Assembly (NCBI GenBank): GCA_015680905.1
Contig: CM027381.1
Span: 15,291,501-15,355,500, forward strand
DNA length: 64,000 nucleotides
Origin: Coptis chinensis
Taxonomy: Eukaryota > Streptophyta > Magnoliopsida > Ranunculales > Ranunculaceae
Direction: 5' to 3'
Shown: piece by piece, positions 32,165-43,765 of the stretch
Position numbering within the stretch: position 1 is the stretch's first letter
Layout of the letters: each line of letters starts with the position of its first letter
Notes under the pieces: model-generated
What the model saw: only the letters and a program-made list of their open reading frames with translations
Databases searched by the model: none
What the model was told of the DNA's origin: nothing
Translations under genes and position numbers: made by a program

Positions 32165-33840
32165 GAGATTAAGGTCTGGTACTAGTAAACCATCTTCTGT
32201 TATTTATCGCAAACGTTAACGCACACACCTATCTAGAATACCACACACTACACCGCACCAATGGCTGACGAAACAGAGACTCTCTAATTTTTACAAGGCC
32301 CTTAATGATAGCCCTAAGTCGTGCATTATTCTTGCAGACCCAGTGGGGGATTTTCAAATCCCCCCGAATATATTTAATCTGTTACCAATTTTTCATGGGT
32401 TAGACCATGAGAAACCTTATCAGCATATGCGTAGGATAGAACAAGTTCTTACCACATTTCATCATCCTACTGTTGGTTCAGAGAAAATTAAATTAAGGGT
32501 GTTTCCTTTTACCCTCGCCGATAAGGTGACATCTTGGTTAACTGCCCAAGCGCCTAATTCTGTGGACTCATGGGCCAAACTTGTTCAATTATTCATGGAA
32601 CAGTTTTACCCACCGCTAAAGACAGTTTTCCTCATGAATCCTTTTCTGAGGCCTGGAATCAGTTCAATGATCTTCTCATTGAGTGTCCACATCATAACCT
32701 TGCGAAAGACACGCTTGTTTGTGCCTTTTTCAAAGGGCTTTTACATCACCATAAAGAGGTTCTTGACATGATGACTGGGGGTAGTTTCCTTAGTAAAGGT
32801 GCCTCTGAGGCTTATAGGTTTTTGGAAGATCAATCTAAATGTCAAAATAACTGGGGGGGTAATGACATCCCCCGCTCCAGTAATTCTTCTTCCACAGTTA
32901 AGGCTGCCAGTATGTTTGAGGTTAAATCTGATCCTGAGCTTTAAACTTTGATCGAATCTCTCACTAAAAAGGTAGAAGTCATTTTTGTCCAACAACAACC
33001 TACTCCTGTCATGAACGTCAACACTCTTCTATGTAATTTATGTTACAGCCTTGAGCATCCCGACTCTTATTGTCCTCTAGTCTATGAACAACCCATCCAC
33101 TCAACCGGACAATGTTTATTCCATTAATAGTAAACCTAACGCGCTTTAGAGACAACATCCCAACTTTGGTGGGAAAAATAATCATCGCGTTACACCTCTA
33201 GGGTTTAATAATTAAAATGTTAGGCAAGCGTCAAATTACAATCAAGCTCCACAGAGACATGGACAAGGACAAGGTAATTATAATAATTATAATGCTAATT
33301 AAGGTATCGTTCCGGTTACTAATAACTATCGCAACCCACCCATTAATAGATAGTTCCAGTCACACCACCTGTGCCCACTACACCTTCACAACCGGATCGT
33401 CTCGACTCCTTCATACAGGTTAGACCACAACTTTTCCAATCCATGACTCAATCTAACCAATAGGTTTTACAATCCATTAATCATTTAACCCAATAGTTAA
33501 CCCAAGAGAAAGCCCCACCAAAAGGTGTGTTTCCAGGTCAAGCCGTACCTAATCCTAAAATGTCAAACACAGCCTTTAAAGTAACCGATAATTCTAGTAC
33601 TTAAAATATCAATGTAGTGAGCTAAATGCCATCACCACTCTCCATTCTGGCAGAGTGGTTGATAATACCGTAACGATGCTTGTTGTTATCCCACCAGTGG
33701 TCCCTACACCTGATATTTTACTAGATACCGAAGTAGTAACTGATGATCCAACTCCTGTAGAGGTACCAGTTAAACCTCAATCTAAGAGGAAAACGGCCAA
33801 GGTTAAAACTCCTATTGATCCATATGCTTAATATAGAGAG
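32165..33840 (+). pseudogene. E6 Gag, N-terminal and central part
   Basis: MRLRSG start, then the retrotransposon Gag domain at about 32343-32830 (FNLLPIFHGLDHEKPYQHMR, VTSWLTAQAPNSVDSWAKLV, FMEQFYPP). Next is a linker with SLTKKVE and NVN..LC, and an Asn/Gln-rich region around 33220-33560 (YNNYN-like). The part before 33848 reads toward the block ENPxxFP..., which resumes at 42834 after E7. Family role: particle formation. Broken. Confidence 0.75.
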
Positions 33841-33842
33841 AA

Positions 33843-33847
33843 CCCAC
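33843..33847 (+). repeat. Target-site duplication of E7, left copy (CCCAC)
   Basis: CCCAC directly before E7 is repeated directly after it at 42829-42833. Confidence 0.93.
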
Positions 33848-34436
33848 TGATAAGTGCTCAAAAAGTGCTATTTAACCCTCGATTATGCATCTTGTTTAGC
33901 CATCTTAGTAGACTAATAGTGTTTATAAGTTGTGTTTTAAGATTCTACGGGTGAAAAAGAGAGTTTTGTAGAATATTAGAGAAAAATGGGTAAAATGGAG
34001 CAATTCGGAGCATTAATGATCACATGGGAAGCCCGTGGACAATCATGGAGAAGGCCAAGGAATTGGAGCTATTAAAGATGTGACTTGGACCTATTTTAAA
34101 GCCTATTTGGAAGCCCAAGGCCAAAGGATTCGTTGCTTGGACCAAAGCCCGCAAAAGAGGATAGAAGGATGGAGCAAAAGAGGGAAAATAGACTTCGAAG
34201 TCCGGTGACTCATGGATCGTGAGTCCGACTCAATGCTCACGCCTGGGACGATAGATCGATCGGCGTCCCCGACGCATTGATTAAGTCCGATGCATGAATA
34301 ATGCGCCCGACGCATGAATCGATTCATCAGAGCCAATTCCTTCTCGGTTTGAAGACGAAGTTAGACTCTGAAAGAAGTCTATTTGTATTAGGAAACAAAT
34401 GACGGTTTGGAATGCTTCTAGAGCTCATTGTAACCC

Positions 34437-34445
34437 CTATAAATA
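34437..34445 (+). promoter_or_regulatory. TATA-like box in E7 LTR
   Basis: CTATAAATA after CATTGTAACCC, conserved in all four LTR copies of the E7/E8 family (for example near 41755, 53791 and 59868). Conservation and position support a promoter; transcription is not shown. Confidence 0.6.
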
Positions 34446-34782
34446 AATGAACTAAGTGCCTCATGTAATTTTCCAATTCACTTATATTCTTGTCTCAAGA
34501 ACTTGAGGCAGAGAGAGATTAATAATAAAAGATCGGTTTTATCTAGCTGAGTCTTAATAAATTAGTCTTTCTAGTCTTATGTTCTTCGACTCTTCTTCTT
34601 CTTGTTCTTCATGTTCTTCCTTCTATATGGAAGGCTAATCTTCTCCTTCAAGGGAGGAGATGAAGCCGGTGCTTAAGGTTTAATGATTCTTCTGGTTTAT
34701 GGTGTTATTCAATCAGGTTAGTTCTTTATGTTTTTAGTTATTAGTTCCATTGCCCATACCAGGGGATGGAAGTATAGATTAA

Positions 34783-34926
34783 GGTTTTTATTTATTACAA
34801 TTGAATATCATGCTAGTTTAGGGTTTTATTTATTGCAATTGAATATTTTCTAGTAATATGATTTTATTTATTGCAATTGAATATAATGCTAGAATAGAGT
34901 TTTATTTATTGTAATTGAATATTATA
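34783..34926 (+). repeat. Four-copy tandem repeat in E7 LTR
   Basis: About 36-40-base units around TTTATTTATTGCAATTGAAT, also four copies in the 3' LTR (42099-42243). The E8 5' LTR has only about one degenerate unit (54130-54170), so copy number changed between family members. Confidence 0.8.
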
Positions 34927-35521
34927 CTATTATTCTCTACTTTTCTTCTAATTGTGTATTGTTTTAGAGTAAGGGAAGTATTCCTTGTGTTTGCCTTAGA
35001 TGGTGATTCATTGAATAGCTGCCCAAGCTCACATAAAAGGAAAGAAGATACTAGTAACATGAACATAGGAACAATCTTAAGTAGAGTTAATTGTTTAACG
35101 ATGTTTCACCTAAAAGGCATCGGCACTCGCTCGATTGCCTCGGACAGTAGTCTACTTGGAGAACAACATGAAGCAAAAGGTCATTGAATCAAAAGCATTG
35201 GTGGATTTGAATCTCTTGAATCTATCTCTCTCATATTCTCTCCTTATTTCCAATTCTTAGCTTTAGTATAAGTTTAGTTAGTTTAGTTTAGTTTAGCATT
35301 AGAATCTACAATATCTATAATCATAGTTTTTAATCCCTCAAACCCCCTTTCCAGTCATGTCCTTCATATAAACATACACTTAAAAGTAGAACGATACCCT
35401 ACTCATCCTTTACTTATTGAGGGATAATTAGGTTTTGATACGCTTCTATTTGTTCAACGACCATCATCTATCTACATCATCCATATACCACATCTACATA
35501 CACAAAAAGGAGGAAGTGTCA

Positions 35522-36060
35522 AATGGCGCCGCTACCGTTTTAAGTTGTTTATATTTAACGTTTTCTTTCAAGATTAGAACTTTGGATCTTGAGGAAATTT
35601 TAGTTGCATCATCCAACCTTTTGAGAAAGAGAGAAGCTTGAAGGACATCTCGAAGACAAGATCTACCATCCAGGTTAGTCGAATCTTCATTCTTTTTATT
35701 TCATTATTACCATAGTTGCATCATAGTTTAGTTTTATTGCTTTCTAGTATAATTGCATTTAGGATCTTTTCAACAATTGAAGTTGTAAGCCAACACAGAG
35801 AAATATCAAACTCTAGTGTTTCTTGTCTGAATCTTGACAAACGGACTATCGCCTGGGGACGGGTACTTAAGCAATCCAAGTGATTCACCATAACCCTAGA
35901 AGAGAGACTTTAGACAACGCAGATACTAGCTGCAAAAAGTCCAACCAAGTTGAAGGAAAGTAGTTTTGCATATTAGTATAATTTAGAATAGTTGCATATT
36001 AGTTTAATTGCATTCAAGCATAATAGGATAGTTTTCATCATCTTTGCATAGCAAGAATAC
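35522..36060 (+). other. E7 primer site and leader
   Basis: The primer site TGGCGCCGCTACCG starts at 35524 (tRNA-Asp-like). The leader is noncoding and matches E8 54893-55430, including GAAGGACATCTCGAAGACAA and an acceptor-like CCATCCAG. Confidence 0.7.
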
Positions 36061-37400
36061 TAGACAAGATTGATATAATGGCCGCGACGAATGATGGAGG
36101 TGTTTTGGACACCAATAATCCCTCGGCTATCCCACCCATGCAAGCACAACAGAGGAAGAAGTTGAAATTTATTTCTATTCGCCAATCATTGGAGACCCAC
36201 CCAAAGAAGATTGTTTTTCCGTAAAACGTAAGCTAACCAGTTTGAGCTTAGAGCATCGCGAATCTCTATGCTTCCAAAGTTCAATGGTTCGCATAATGTT
36301 CAACCTTATGTTCACATGAACAAATTTCTATCAGTCCTCAGAACTTTCAAGAACCCGAATATCAGGGATGAGAGTATCAAAATCATTCTGGTCCCACTCT
36401 CACTCGAAGGTAAAGCATCTGAATGGTTAACTGCACAGCCGATCAATTCAATAGACAACTGGGAAAAGTTGAGAACAAAGTTTATGAACAAGTTCTACCC
36501 ACCCCAGAAGACAGATGCCATGCAGCAAGCCATCAACAATTTCAAAGGGAAGGTGACTGAAGAATATCATCAAAGCTGGGAGAAATTCAATAATCTGCTA
36601 GTCTCATGTCCACATCATGGATACGATAAGAGCACACTTGCTCATTTTTTCTATCGAGGACTCTCGATGATGAACAAGCAGATGATACAGTCAATGCACA
36701 AAGGCAAGTTTACATCGATGGATGGAGAGGAAGCTTACAACTTTCTCGAGAATTTAGCTGAAGAAACACAACAATGGACTACTAGCAATGAGGATGTCGC
36801 TAGCATGGAGGGGGAGCCAAAGCAATTTGGTTACCAAGCACATGAACAATCAGATCAAGAACTGAAGTCTACATTGGCCGGCCACCAAAGATTGAAACTC
36901 GAAAGTAAGAAATTTAATCGAGTTCTCTATGAATCCCTCCAAGTTCAACAAGTCTCAAGATAAATCTCTCCCACCATGCAAGCTAGCCAATATCTAAGTC
37001 CGTTCGGACACTTCCCATGCAACTCTAGAATGTCCCGGTTACTATCAACATGTATCACTTGGAGAGTACAATATAAACTCATTTCGAGGCCCAACCAAGG
37101 TGGTAATAACTTTCAAGGTAATTATTGGAGACAGAATCTTTGGACCCCTAGGTTCTCAAGATCAAAGTTATATTCCACGCATAAGTCAAGTTTCACAGTT
37201 GGTCCCTCAACAACAATTATACTCTCAACAAAATTCCAATACAAGTGGAGAGTTAGTGCCCGATCCTAGGAGAAATTATGCCCCACCGCCAACCCGAGAA
37301 TGCAATTACTTTGCTATCACAGAAAAAATCAGAAGTTTGAAAGTGTTCTAGAGCTTATTGCACAGCCTCTCACTCAATCTCCAAAGAATCTCGTGCAAGT
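36061..37400 (+). pseudogene. E7 Gag
   Basis: The retrotransposon Gag domain at about 36268-36790 includes MLPKFNGSHNVQPYVHMNKF, ASEWLTAQPINSIDNWEKL, KFMNKFYPPQK and SWEKFNNLLVSCPHHGYD, with the MLPKFNG...ASEWLTAQ...W..L...F...FYPP signature of Athila Gag. Gln/Asn-rich sequence follows. E8 55721-56596 is very similar (over 90% at many stretches). It is broken in a few places. Confidence 0.8.
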
Positions 37401-37412
37401 CAATGTTCTAGA

Positions 37413-38726
37413 ATGGAGTCTTTAGAGGCTAAGGTCGACCAACTCACCACTGCTTTGTCTGTAAAGACACAAGTAACTCAACCTAGCTTATTGGAACAAA
37501 TATCGAAGAGTAAAGATGTATGCCACATTGGGACAACTGCTAGTACTGATCACCTCCATGATCATGTCAACTCAGTTACTATTCTCAGATCAGGATTGAA
37601 AATAGACAAAAAGGTTGACTTACCTTCTCATGATGACATTGTTACAGAGCAATCGGTCAAGATTTCAAATAAAGTTCAAAAGGAAGTGGGGGAAATCCTT
37701 TCCACTCCCATTTGTCAAGATGACCAAGACAAGATATGCAAGAAAGCCAAAGAGAAAGAAGAGCAAACACATGCTGATGTGTTTGTACCAAAGACACATT
37801 TTCCTATGTTTTTTGTTCAAAGCAAAAAGGACAAGCAATTTTTAGAGATGAAGGAGGCATTTGAGAAAGATAACATCAATATCCCCTTTCTTAAAGCGAT
37901 CAAGCAGTTGCCATCATATGCCAAATTCTTGAAGGATGCATGCAACATAAAGAGAAGTACTCATGTTCCAAAGCGAGCGTTTCTAGCTGGACAAACAACA
38001 TCTATTATCCATCAGCAAGCTCCAGTCAAGCTCAAAGATCCAGGAAGTCCTACAATATCATGCAAGATAGAAGAAAAATTTACGGGTAATGCTCTTTTAG
38101 ACCTTAGTGCTAGTGTTAATCTCTTGCCATATCATGTGTACCAAGCGTTGGGCCTGGAAAACCTAAAGCCTACACAAGTCCAATTGAAGTTAGCTGACCG
38201 CTCTACCAAGATTCCCAGAGGCATAGTTGAGGATGTTCTTGTTCAAGTAGTTGATTTCTACTATCCAGTAGATTTCATTGTAATAGATATCAAGGAAGCC
38301 TTTGATCAAATTCCAATTATTCTAGGCCGACCTTTCCTTGCTACCACAAAAGCTTTGATAAATTGTCACAATGGTGAAATGAAGATCAACTTTGGTAAGA
38401 TGTCCATGGACATAAATATCTTTCACTTGTTGCATAAAGATTGTGATGAAGCCGAAGGTGGAGAGGTGTACTTCCTTGATATTATGATACAAGAATTCGT
38501 CCCATTCAAAGATACAATTGAAAGTGCTCAATCTACAGAAAACTGTGATGAACCTGAGAACCCCACCACAGAGGCGTTGCTAGCCATGTTCTTAGAATCT
38601 ATGCAGAAAATTCAGGATTTAAGTGAGCATAATGGAAAATTGACAGAGAGAGTATCATATCTTGAGAAGATGAACTCTACATTTCAGATCTTGACAGAAA
38701 AATCAGTTACTAGAAAATCAGCTTAA
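37413..38726 (+). pseudogene. E7 Gag tail and retropepsin-like protease with coiled-coil
   Basis: A 437-residue open stretch. It starts with MESLEAKVDQLTTALSVK (coiled-coil). The FLEMKEAFEKDNINIPFLKA, then LPSYAKFLKDACN block seen before protease in E4/E6 follows. The protease pattern is NALLDLSASVNLLPYHVYQA, then LKLADRSTKIPRGIVEDVLV, FIVIDI and PIILGRPFLAT. This is the Athila protease (compare E6 LDLGASVNLLP and ILGRPFLATA). After protease, where RT should begin, comes a heptad-rich stretch (LAMFLESMQKIQDLSEHNGK, ERVSYLEKM). It remains open over its whole length, unlike its neighbours. Confidence 0.8.
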
Positions 38727-38976
38727 AGAAGTTTTGGAAAAACAACAGAATCTAGAAACTGAAATGAGTCTTCTGAAGCAGAAATTAAACCATATTGATA
38801 AGAAGAATTGCACTGCTGAAGCTTCTTCTACACCATTATTGTCTGAACGAGAGAAGTATGTAAAGCAGTCTACCGCCCACCTTGAGCGCAGTCAGCTAGA
38901 CATCCATTATCATTATTGTGGTGGTAAAGGGCACATCAGATACTATTGTCCTGTTAGAAAGAAAGATTTTCGTTAA
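38727..38976 (+). pseudogene. E7 coiled-coil and CCHC-like zinc knuckle tail
   Basis: Another heptad-rich stretch (ETEMSLLKQKLNHIDKK) leads to HYHYCGGKGHIRYYCPVRKK. The CGGKGHIRYYC portion fits a retroviral-type zinc knuckle of the kind found in copia-type (SIRE-like) Gag proteins (YCG.KGHIR..C). A knuckle placed after protease and in place of RT is unusual for Athila. E8 has the homologous stretch at 58180-58450. Confidence 0.6.
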
Positions 38977-41159
38977 TCTTCTACACAGAGGAACCACAAG
39001 GCCTATCACACAATCATCAGACCTGAAATAGTTCAAGGTAGAGAAGCAACTTCACCAGCAATCTTTCCGGCATATCAAGGAGTATTTTTGACAACCCACA
39101 AGGTGAGACCTCCTCGCCCTCCAAACATTAAAATCGATTTGGGTAAGAAAATCTGATCTCCTCACTCCAAATTGATAATGCATGATATACTAGTCTTGAG
39201 GATCTGACTATAAAAGACTCAAAAGTCTTGAGAATCCGACTTTAAAAGACTCACATTACGTCTTGGGGATCTGACATAAAAAGACCTAAAAATTTGTTTC
39301 TTGAACTAATTCTGATATTCGGCATCAATGGTAATATCCTACCTTTTTCTCATCCATTTCATTTACTTCTTTATACATTAAGGTCAATGCATGCATAAGT
39401 AGGGGGAGGGTGTACTTGAGAAGTACTTGAGAAATGAATTTCGAAAATTAGTTTTCAAAAACAAAAATATTTTTGTTTTTAAATTAGTAGCATGAGAAAA
39501 ATGAATTTTAATGATGAGTCTGGGATATATATTCTATACTGCTTAGTGTTGAGTTTGATAGATAGTTGATATTTTTGATTTCATTACTGCTTAGACTATT
39601 TATTATGCTCGGACATAGTTCTTGTTGATAGAATTCTTTATCAAGGCACCACCATAATACTTGATCAGTTTTGTATACTTTTGCTAGAAGAGAGATTTAA
39701 ACCCCAAAGAACCGAAGTAGAATTTTTAGACTTAACCCGTAAGACTTGAGCTTTATACCCATTCTTTGGAGAGTTCTTATGAAAAATCCGAGTCTTAGTG
39801 ACTCAACATCTTTCAGTTCTTTATGTCGTTGTAATATAGTCTCATTATTTGTTGATTTGGTTAATCACGAAGTGACATCAACTGGGGAGATAGCCATTAG
39901 GTCTTGTAGTCTATTCGAAACAGAGTATCAAACTGATAAGCCAAGTAGTGAACCCATTCAGCCTTTATCCTACCTAGTAAGACCATCATGTTAAACCCTT
40001 TTGAGCCTTACAATAAGCCATTTTCTTCCAAAACCCTTTATCCTTTACCCAACTCCAGACAAGGAGTATAGCCAAAATCTTTATCAGCCATATCCATATG
40101 TTTCTGAGAATACGATGGGCACAAGGAGGAACAAGGACCACAAAAGAAAGATTACAAGGAAATATCAGAGAGATACAATGAAGACCATCATTCTGTTCAA
40201 AGTGAAAGAAGCTAGTGGAAAACAAGCATATCCAGTACTAATCAAGGATATACTACTGAGCTTTAAAAAAAAAAAGTTGAACAGAATGGATGGAAAAGCT
40301 AAGAGAAAGGAAGAATTTTCTCTGCAATACAGAATTTGAAGAAATCTTCCAAAGAAAGAAGCAAAACCCTTAGTGTTTTTCATAAACAACCTTAGAATCC
40401 TTTTTACCTTTCCTTCATAAACCAATACCCAAGCCAAGTTACAACCCATGACTTATCACTACAGTATGGTACAAAGTCTAGAATAGGTGAGAGGATGCTA
40501 AAGTGAAGGACCCGACACTTCATATCTGATTTACATTCTTTCCATGGGACTACTTTTATTCAGAAGTCTATTTTTCAAGGTAGTATGTGGGATGTTCGTA
40601 TGTATTATTCTTTTCCCCACATACATGAGGTAAAATAGTAGACCATCTTCTGAGAGATTCTTTGTTGAGAGTATGATCGGTGAGGATTGAAAGTCGAGAT
40701 TATCTACCTATGGTAAATTAGGGATTCTGTTTCTTGGATAGGAGAGTATAGGAGATTGCCTAAGTACAAACATAAGCCTTGATTGAGAATTTTGTCAATT
40801 TTTACTATCTCCCATCATAATCTATGAGTCTTTGCAGCAATGTAGTTAGCAATGGATACCGTCTGTTGGAGTAATCACTAAGTGGGTAAGGAATTTCTCT
40901 CTCTGAAAAATACTATCATTCTTGAACATGCTATTGATTGATTTTGTGCGTATATCACCTGAAAACCCTAACGAGACTATAACTCATCCTTTTTGGGGAA
41001 CTTAAAGGTTTAAAGCCTTGTTGCATATGGTAAATGCAATCGCGATGTCTGCGAAAGTGAGTTAGGATTTTATTTTTGTTATTAGGATGTGATTTTGATC
41101 ACTTATCTATTTTTCTATCTTATTTGCTAAGAGACTAGCAAAAGGCTAGTTGGGAGTTA
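38977..41159 (+). other. E7 3' noncoding region
   Basis: No domain is recognised. It holds three tandem copies of the AGTCT...AAAAGACTCA motif (39192-39287). About 1.4 kb (roughly 39430-40830) has no counterpart in E8. Short open frames near 39746-40339 are Lys- or Ser-rich without recognisable content. The 3' end (GAGACTAGCAAAAGGCTAGT) is shared with E8 next to the LTR. Confidence 0.6.
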
Positions 41160-42828
41160 TAATAAGTGCTCAAAAAGTGTTATTTAACCCTCGATTATGC
41201 CTCTTGTTTAGCCATCTTAGTGGACTAATAGTGTTTATAAGTTGTGTTTTAAGATTCTACAGGTGAAAAAGAGAGTTTTGTAGAATATTAGAGAAAAAGG
41301 GGTAAAATGGAAATGGAGCAATTCGGAGCATTAATGATCACATGGGAAGCCCGTGGACAATCATGGAGAAGGCCAAGGAATTGGAGCTATTAAAGATGTG
41401 ACTTGGACCTATTTTAAAGCCTATTTGGAAGCCCAAGGCCAAAGGATTCGTTGCTTGGACCAAAGCCCGCAAAAGAAGATAGAAGGATGGAGCAAAAGAG
41501 GGAAAATAGACTTATGAGTCTGAGACTCATGGATCGTGAGTCTGGACTCAATGCTCGCGTCTGGGACACATAGATCGAAATCCCGTCAGACGATTGATTA
41601 AGTCCGGGACGATGAATAATCGCCCGCACGCATGAATCATTAATTGTAGCCAATTCCTTCTCGGTTTTGAAGATGAAGTTGGACTCTGAAGAAGTCTATT
41701 TGTATTAGGAAACAAATGACGGTTTGGAATGCTTCTAGAGCTCATTGTAACCCCTATAAATAGAGGACCTAAGTGCCTCATGTAATTTGCCAATTCACTT
41801 ATATTCTTGTCTCCTTAACTTGAGGCGAGAGAGATTAATAATAAAAGATCGGTTTTAACTAGTCGAGTCTTAATAAATTAGTCTTTCTAGTCTTATGTTC
41901 TTCGACTCTTCTTCTTCTCGTTCTTCGTGTTCTTCCTTCTATATGGAAGACTAATCTTCTCCTTCAAGGGAAGAGATGAAGCCGGTGCTTAAGGTTTAAT
42001 GATTCTTTTGGTTTATGATGTTCTTCAATCAGGTTAGTTCTTTATGTTTTTAGTTATTAGTTCCATTGCCCATACCAGGGGATGGAAGTATAGATTAAGG
42101 TTTTTATTTATTACAATTGAATATCATGCTAGTTTAGGGTTTTATTTATTGCAATTGAATATTTTCTAGTAATATGCTTTTATTTATTGCAATTGAATAT
42201 AATGCTAGAATAGAGTTTTATTTATTGTAATTGAATATTATACTATTATTCTCTATTTTTCTTCTAATTGTGTAGTGTTTTAGAGTAAGGGAAGTATTCC
42301 TTGTGTTTGCCTTAGATGGTGAATAGCTGCCCAAGCTCACATAAAAGGAAAGAAGATACTAGTAACATGAACATAGGAACAATCTTAAGTAGAGTTAATT
42401 GTTTAACGATGTTTCACCCAAAAAATCGGCATCTAAGATCGCCGATTGCCCAATTGTAGTCTACTTGGAGAACAACATGAAGCAAAAGGTCATTGAATTA
42501 ATAGCATTGGTGGATTTGAATCTCTTGAATCTATCTCTCTCATATTCTCTCCTTATTTCCAATTCTTAGCTTTAGTATAAGTTTAGTTAGTTTAGTTTAG
42601 TTTAGCATTAGAATCTACAATATCTATAATCATAGTTTTTAATCCCTCAAACCCCCTTTCCAGTCCTGTCCTTCATATAAACATACACTTAAAAGTAGAA
42701 CGATACCCTACTCATCCTTTACTTATTGAGGGATAATTAGGTTTTGATACGCTTCTATTTGTTCAACGACCATCATCTATCTACATCATCCATATACCAC
42801 ATCTCACACACAAAAGGAGGCAGTGTCA
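41160..42828 (+). repeat. E7 3' LTR
   Basis: 1669 bp, pairing with 33848-35521. It ends AGTGTCA followed by the CCCAC duplication (42829-42833). Confidence 0.92.
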
Positions 42829-43085
42829 CCCACCGTTTCCCCAGAGATTAGTCATGTTACACAAGGATACTAACTTTGATGAGATTAGGGAAGTTTTTAA
42901 AAATCTAACGATTAACCTACCTTTTCTTGATGCTATTACAAAGTTACCACAACATGCTAAGTGTCTAAAAGAGTTGTGCACTACTAGGCGGAAGACCAAT
43001 ATACCAAAAGTTGCCTTTTTAACTGAATAGTTCCCAACTCTATCTAAACATAATGGAATCATTAAGTACAATGACCCTGGTCGTC
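42829..43085 (+). pseudogene. E6 Gag C-terminal part (after E7)
   Basis: The duplicated CCCAC is followed by CGTTTCCCCAG and a coding-like stretch (KNLTINLPFLDAITKLPQHA, then KCLKELCTTR) equal to the E4 block at 20124-19903. This directly precedes protease. Confidence 0.7.
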
Positions 43086-43705
43086 CTACTGTATAATGAA
43101 CCTTGGGGGATACCCATACGACGACTGCGCTATTAGACCTGGGGGCGAGTGTTAACTTACTCCCTTATTATTTATATAAGCAAATAGGTCTACAGGAGAT
43201 GCAACCTACTAAAATAATGTTGCAATTGGCTGATCGGTCAATTAAGTATCCTAAGGGTGTTGTTGAAAATGTGTTGGTTAAGGTTCAAAATTTTTACTAC
43301 CTAGCAGACTTCATTATCCTAGACACAGAAGTCACTAACGACTCTGTTCTTATCATTTTAGGGCGTCCTTTCTTGGCAACTGCCAACGTGCTCATAAACT
43401 GCCGCGATGGTTCAATGTCCATGTCCTTTGGTCATCTTTCTGTTGAGGTAAATGTTTTCAAGATGATGAAATAGTTACCCGATTCATCTATAGATGGGGA
43501 AGTTAGCATGATCGAGAGCTTAGCTCAAGATTCTTTCTACAATACATTTCCGGAAAATCAGATGCACCAGTTCCTTGCCTTCGGTAGCTCCAACTTCGAC
43601 GATGACTCCTACTTAAAGGAAGTCAACACCCTTTTCAATCCTACCCCTATCTTAGATCCTTCTGTTCCTCCTTTTTCTGAGTTTGAAAACCTCTTACCTA
43701 AATAG
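43086..43705 (+). pseudogene. E6 protease and linker
   Basis: Retropepsin motifs: TTALLDLGASVNLLPYYLYK, MLQLADRSIKYPKGVVENVL, FIILDTE and LIILGRPFLATANVLINCRD. Family role is processing of the polyprotein. The following linker (MIESLAQDSFYNTFPENQMH, FLAFGSSNFDDD) matches the start of the E4 240-residue frame. Broken. Confidence 0.85.
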
Positions 43706-43765
43706 GTTTTCACTACTCAAGACGAGGATCCTCCGGAATCCTTTTTACCCATTCTTCCCACCCCT

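Larger units (their letters stand above)
33848..35521 (+). repeat. E7 5' LTR
   Basis: TGATAAGTGCTC...AGTGTCA, 1674 bp. It contains a TATA-like CTATAAATA (34437-34445), a GTCTGG/GATCGA-type minisatellite (about 34190-34330) and four copies of a TTTATTTATTGCAATTGAAT unit (34783-34926). Confidence 0.92.
33848..42828 (+). mobile_element. E7: non-autonomous Athila-like retrotransposon (gag-protease-zinc knuckle)
   Basis: 8981 bp with LTRs of 1674 and 1669 bp and a perfect CCCAC target duplication inside E6 Gag. The internal 5.6 kb holds a primer site, leader, Gag, a retropepsin-like domain, a coiled-coil and a CCHC-like knuckle, then 2.2 kb of noncoding DNA. RT, RNase H and integrase are not recognised. 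E8 is a second member of the same family. The first ~160 bases of the LTRs differ at about six positions plus a short indel, suggesting roughly a million years or more. Coding parts show a handful of breaks. Confidence 0.88.

Noticed and set aside
34783-34926. Regular direct repeats resembling a CRISPR array
   Set aside because: Repeats are A+T-rich, contiguous, lack unique spacers and sit in a plant LTR.
40001-40339. Lys-rich 112-residue frame in E7 noncoding DNA
   Set aside because: No domain, absent from E8, and located in a segment without other coding signs.
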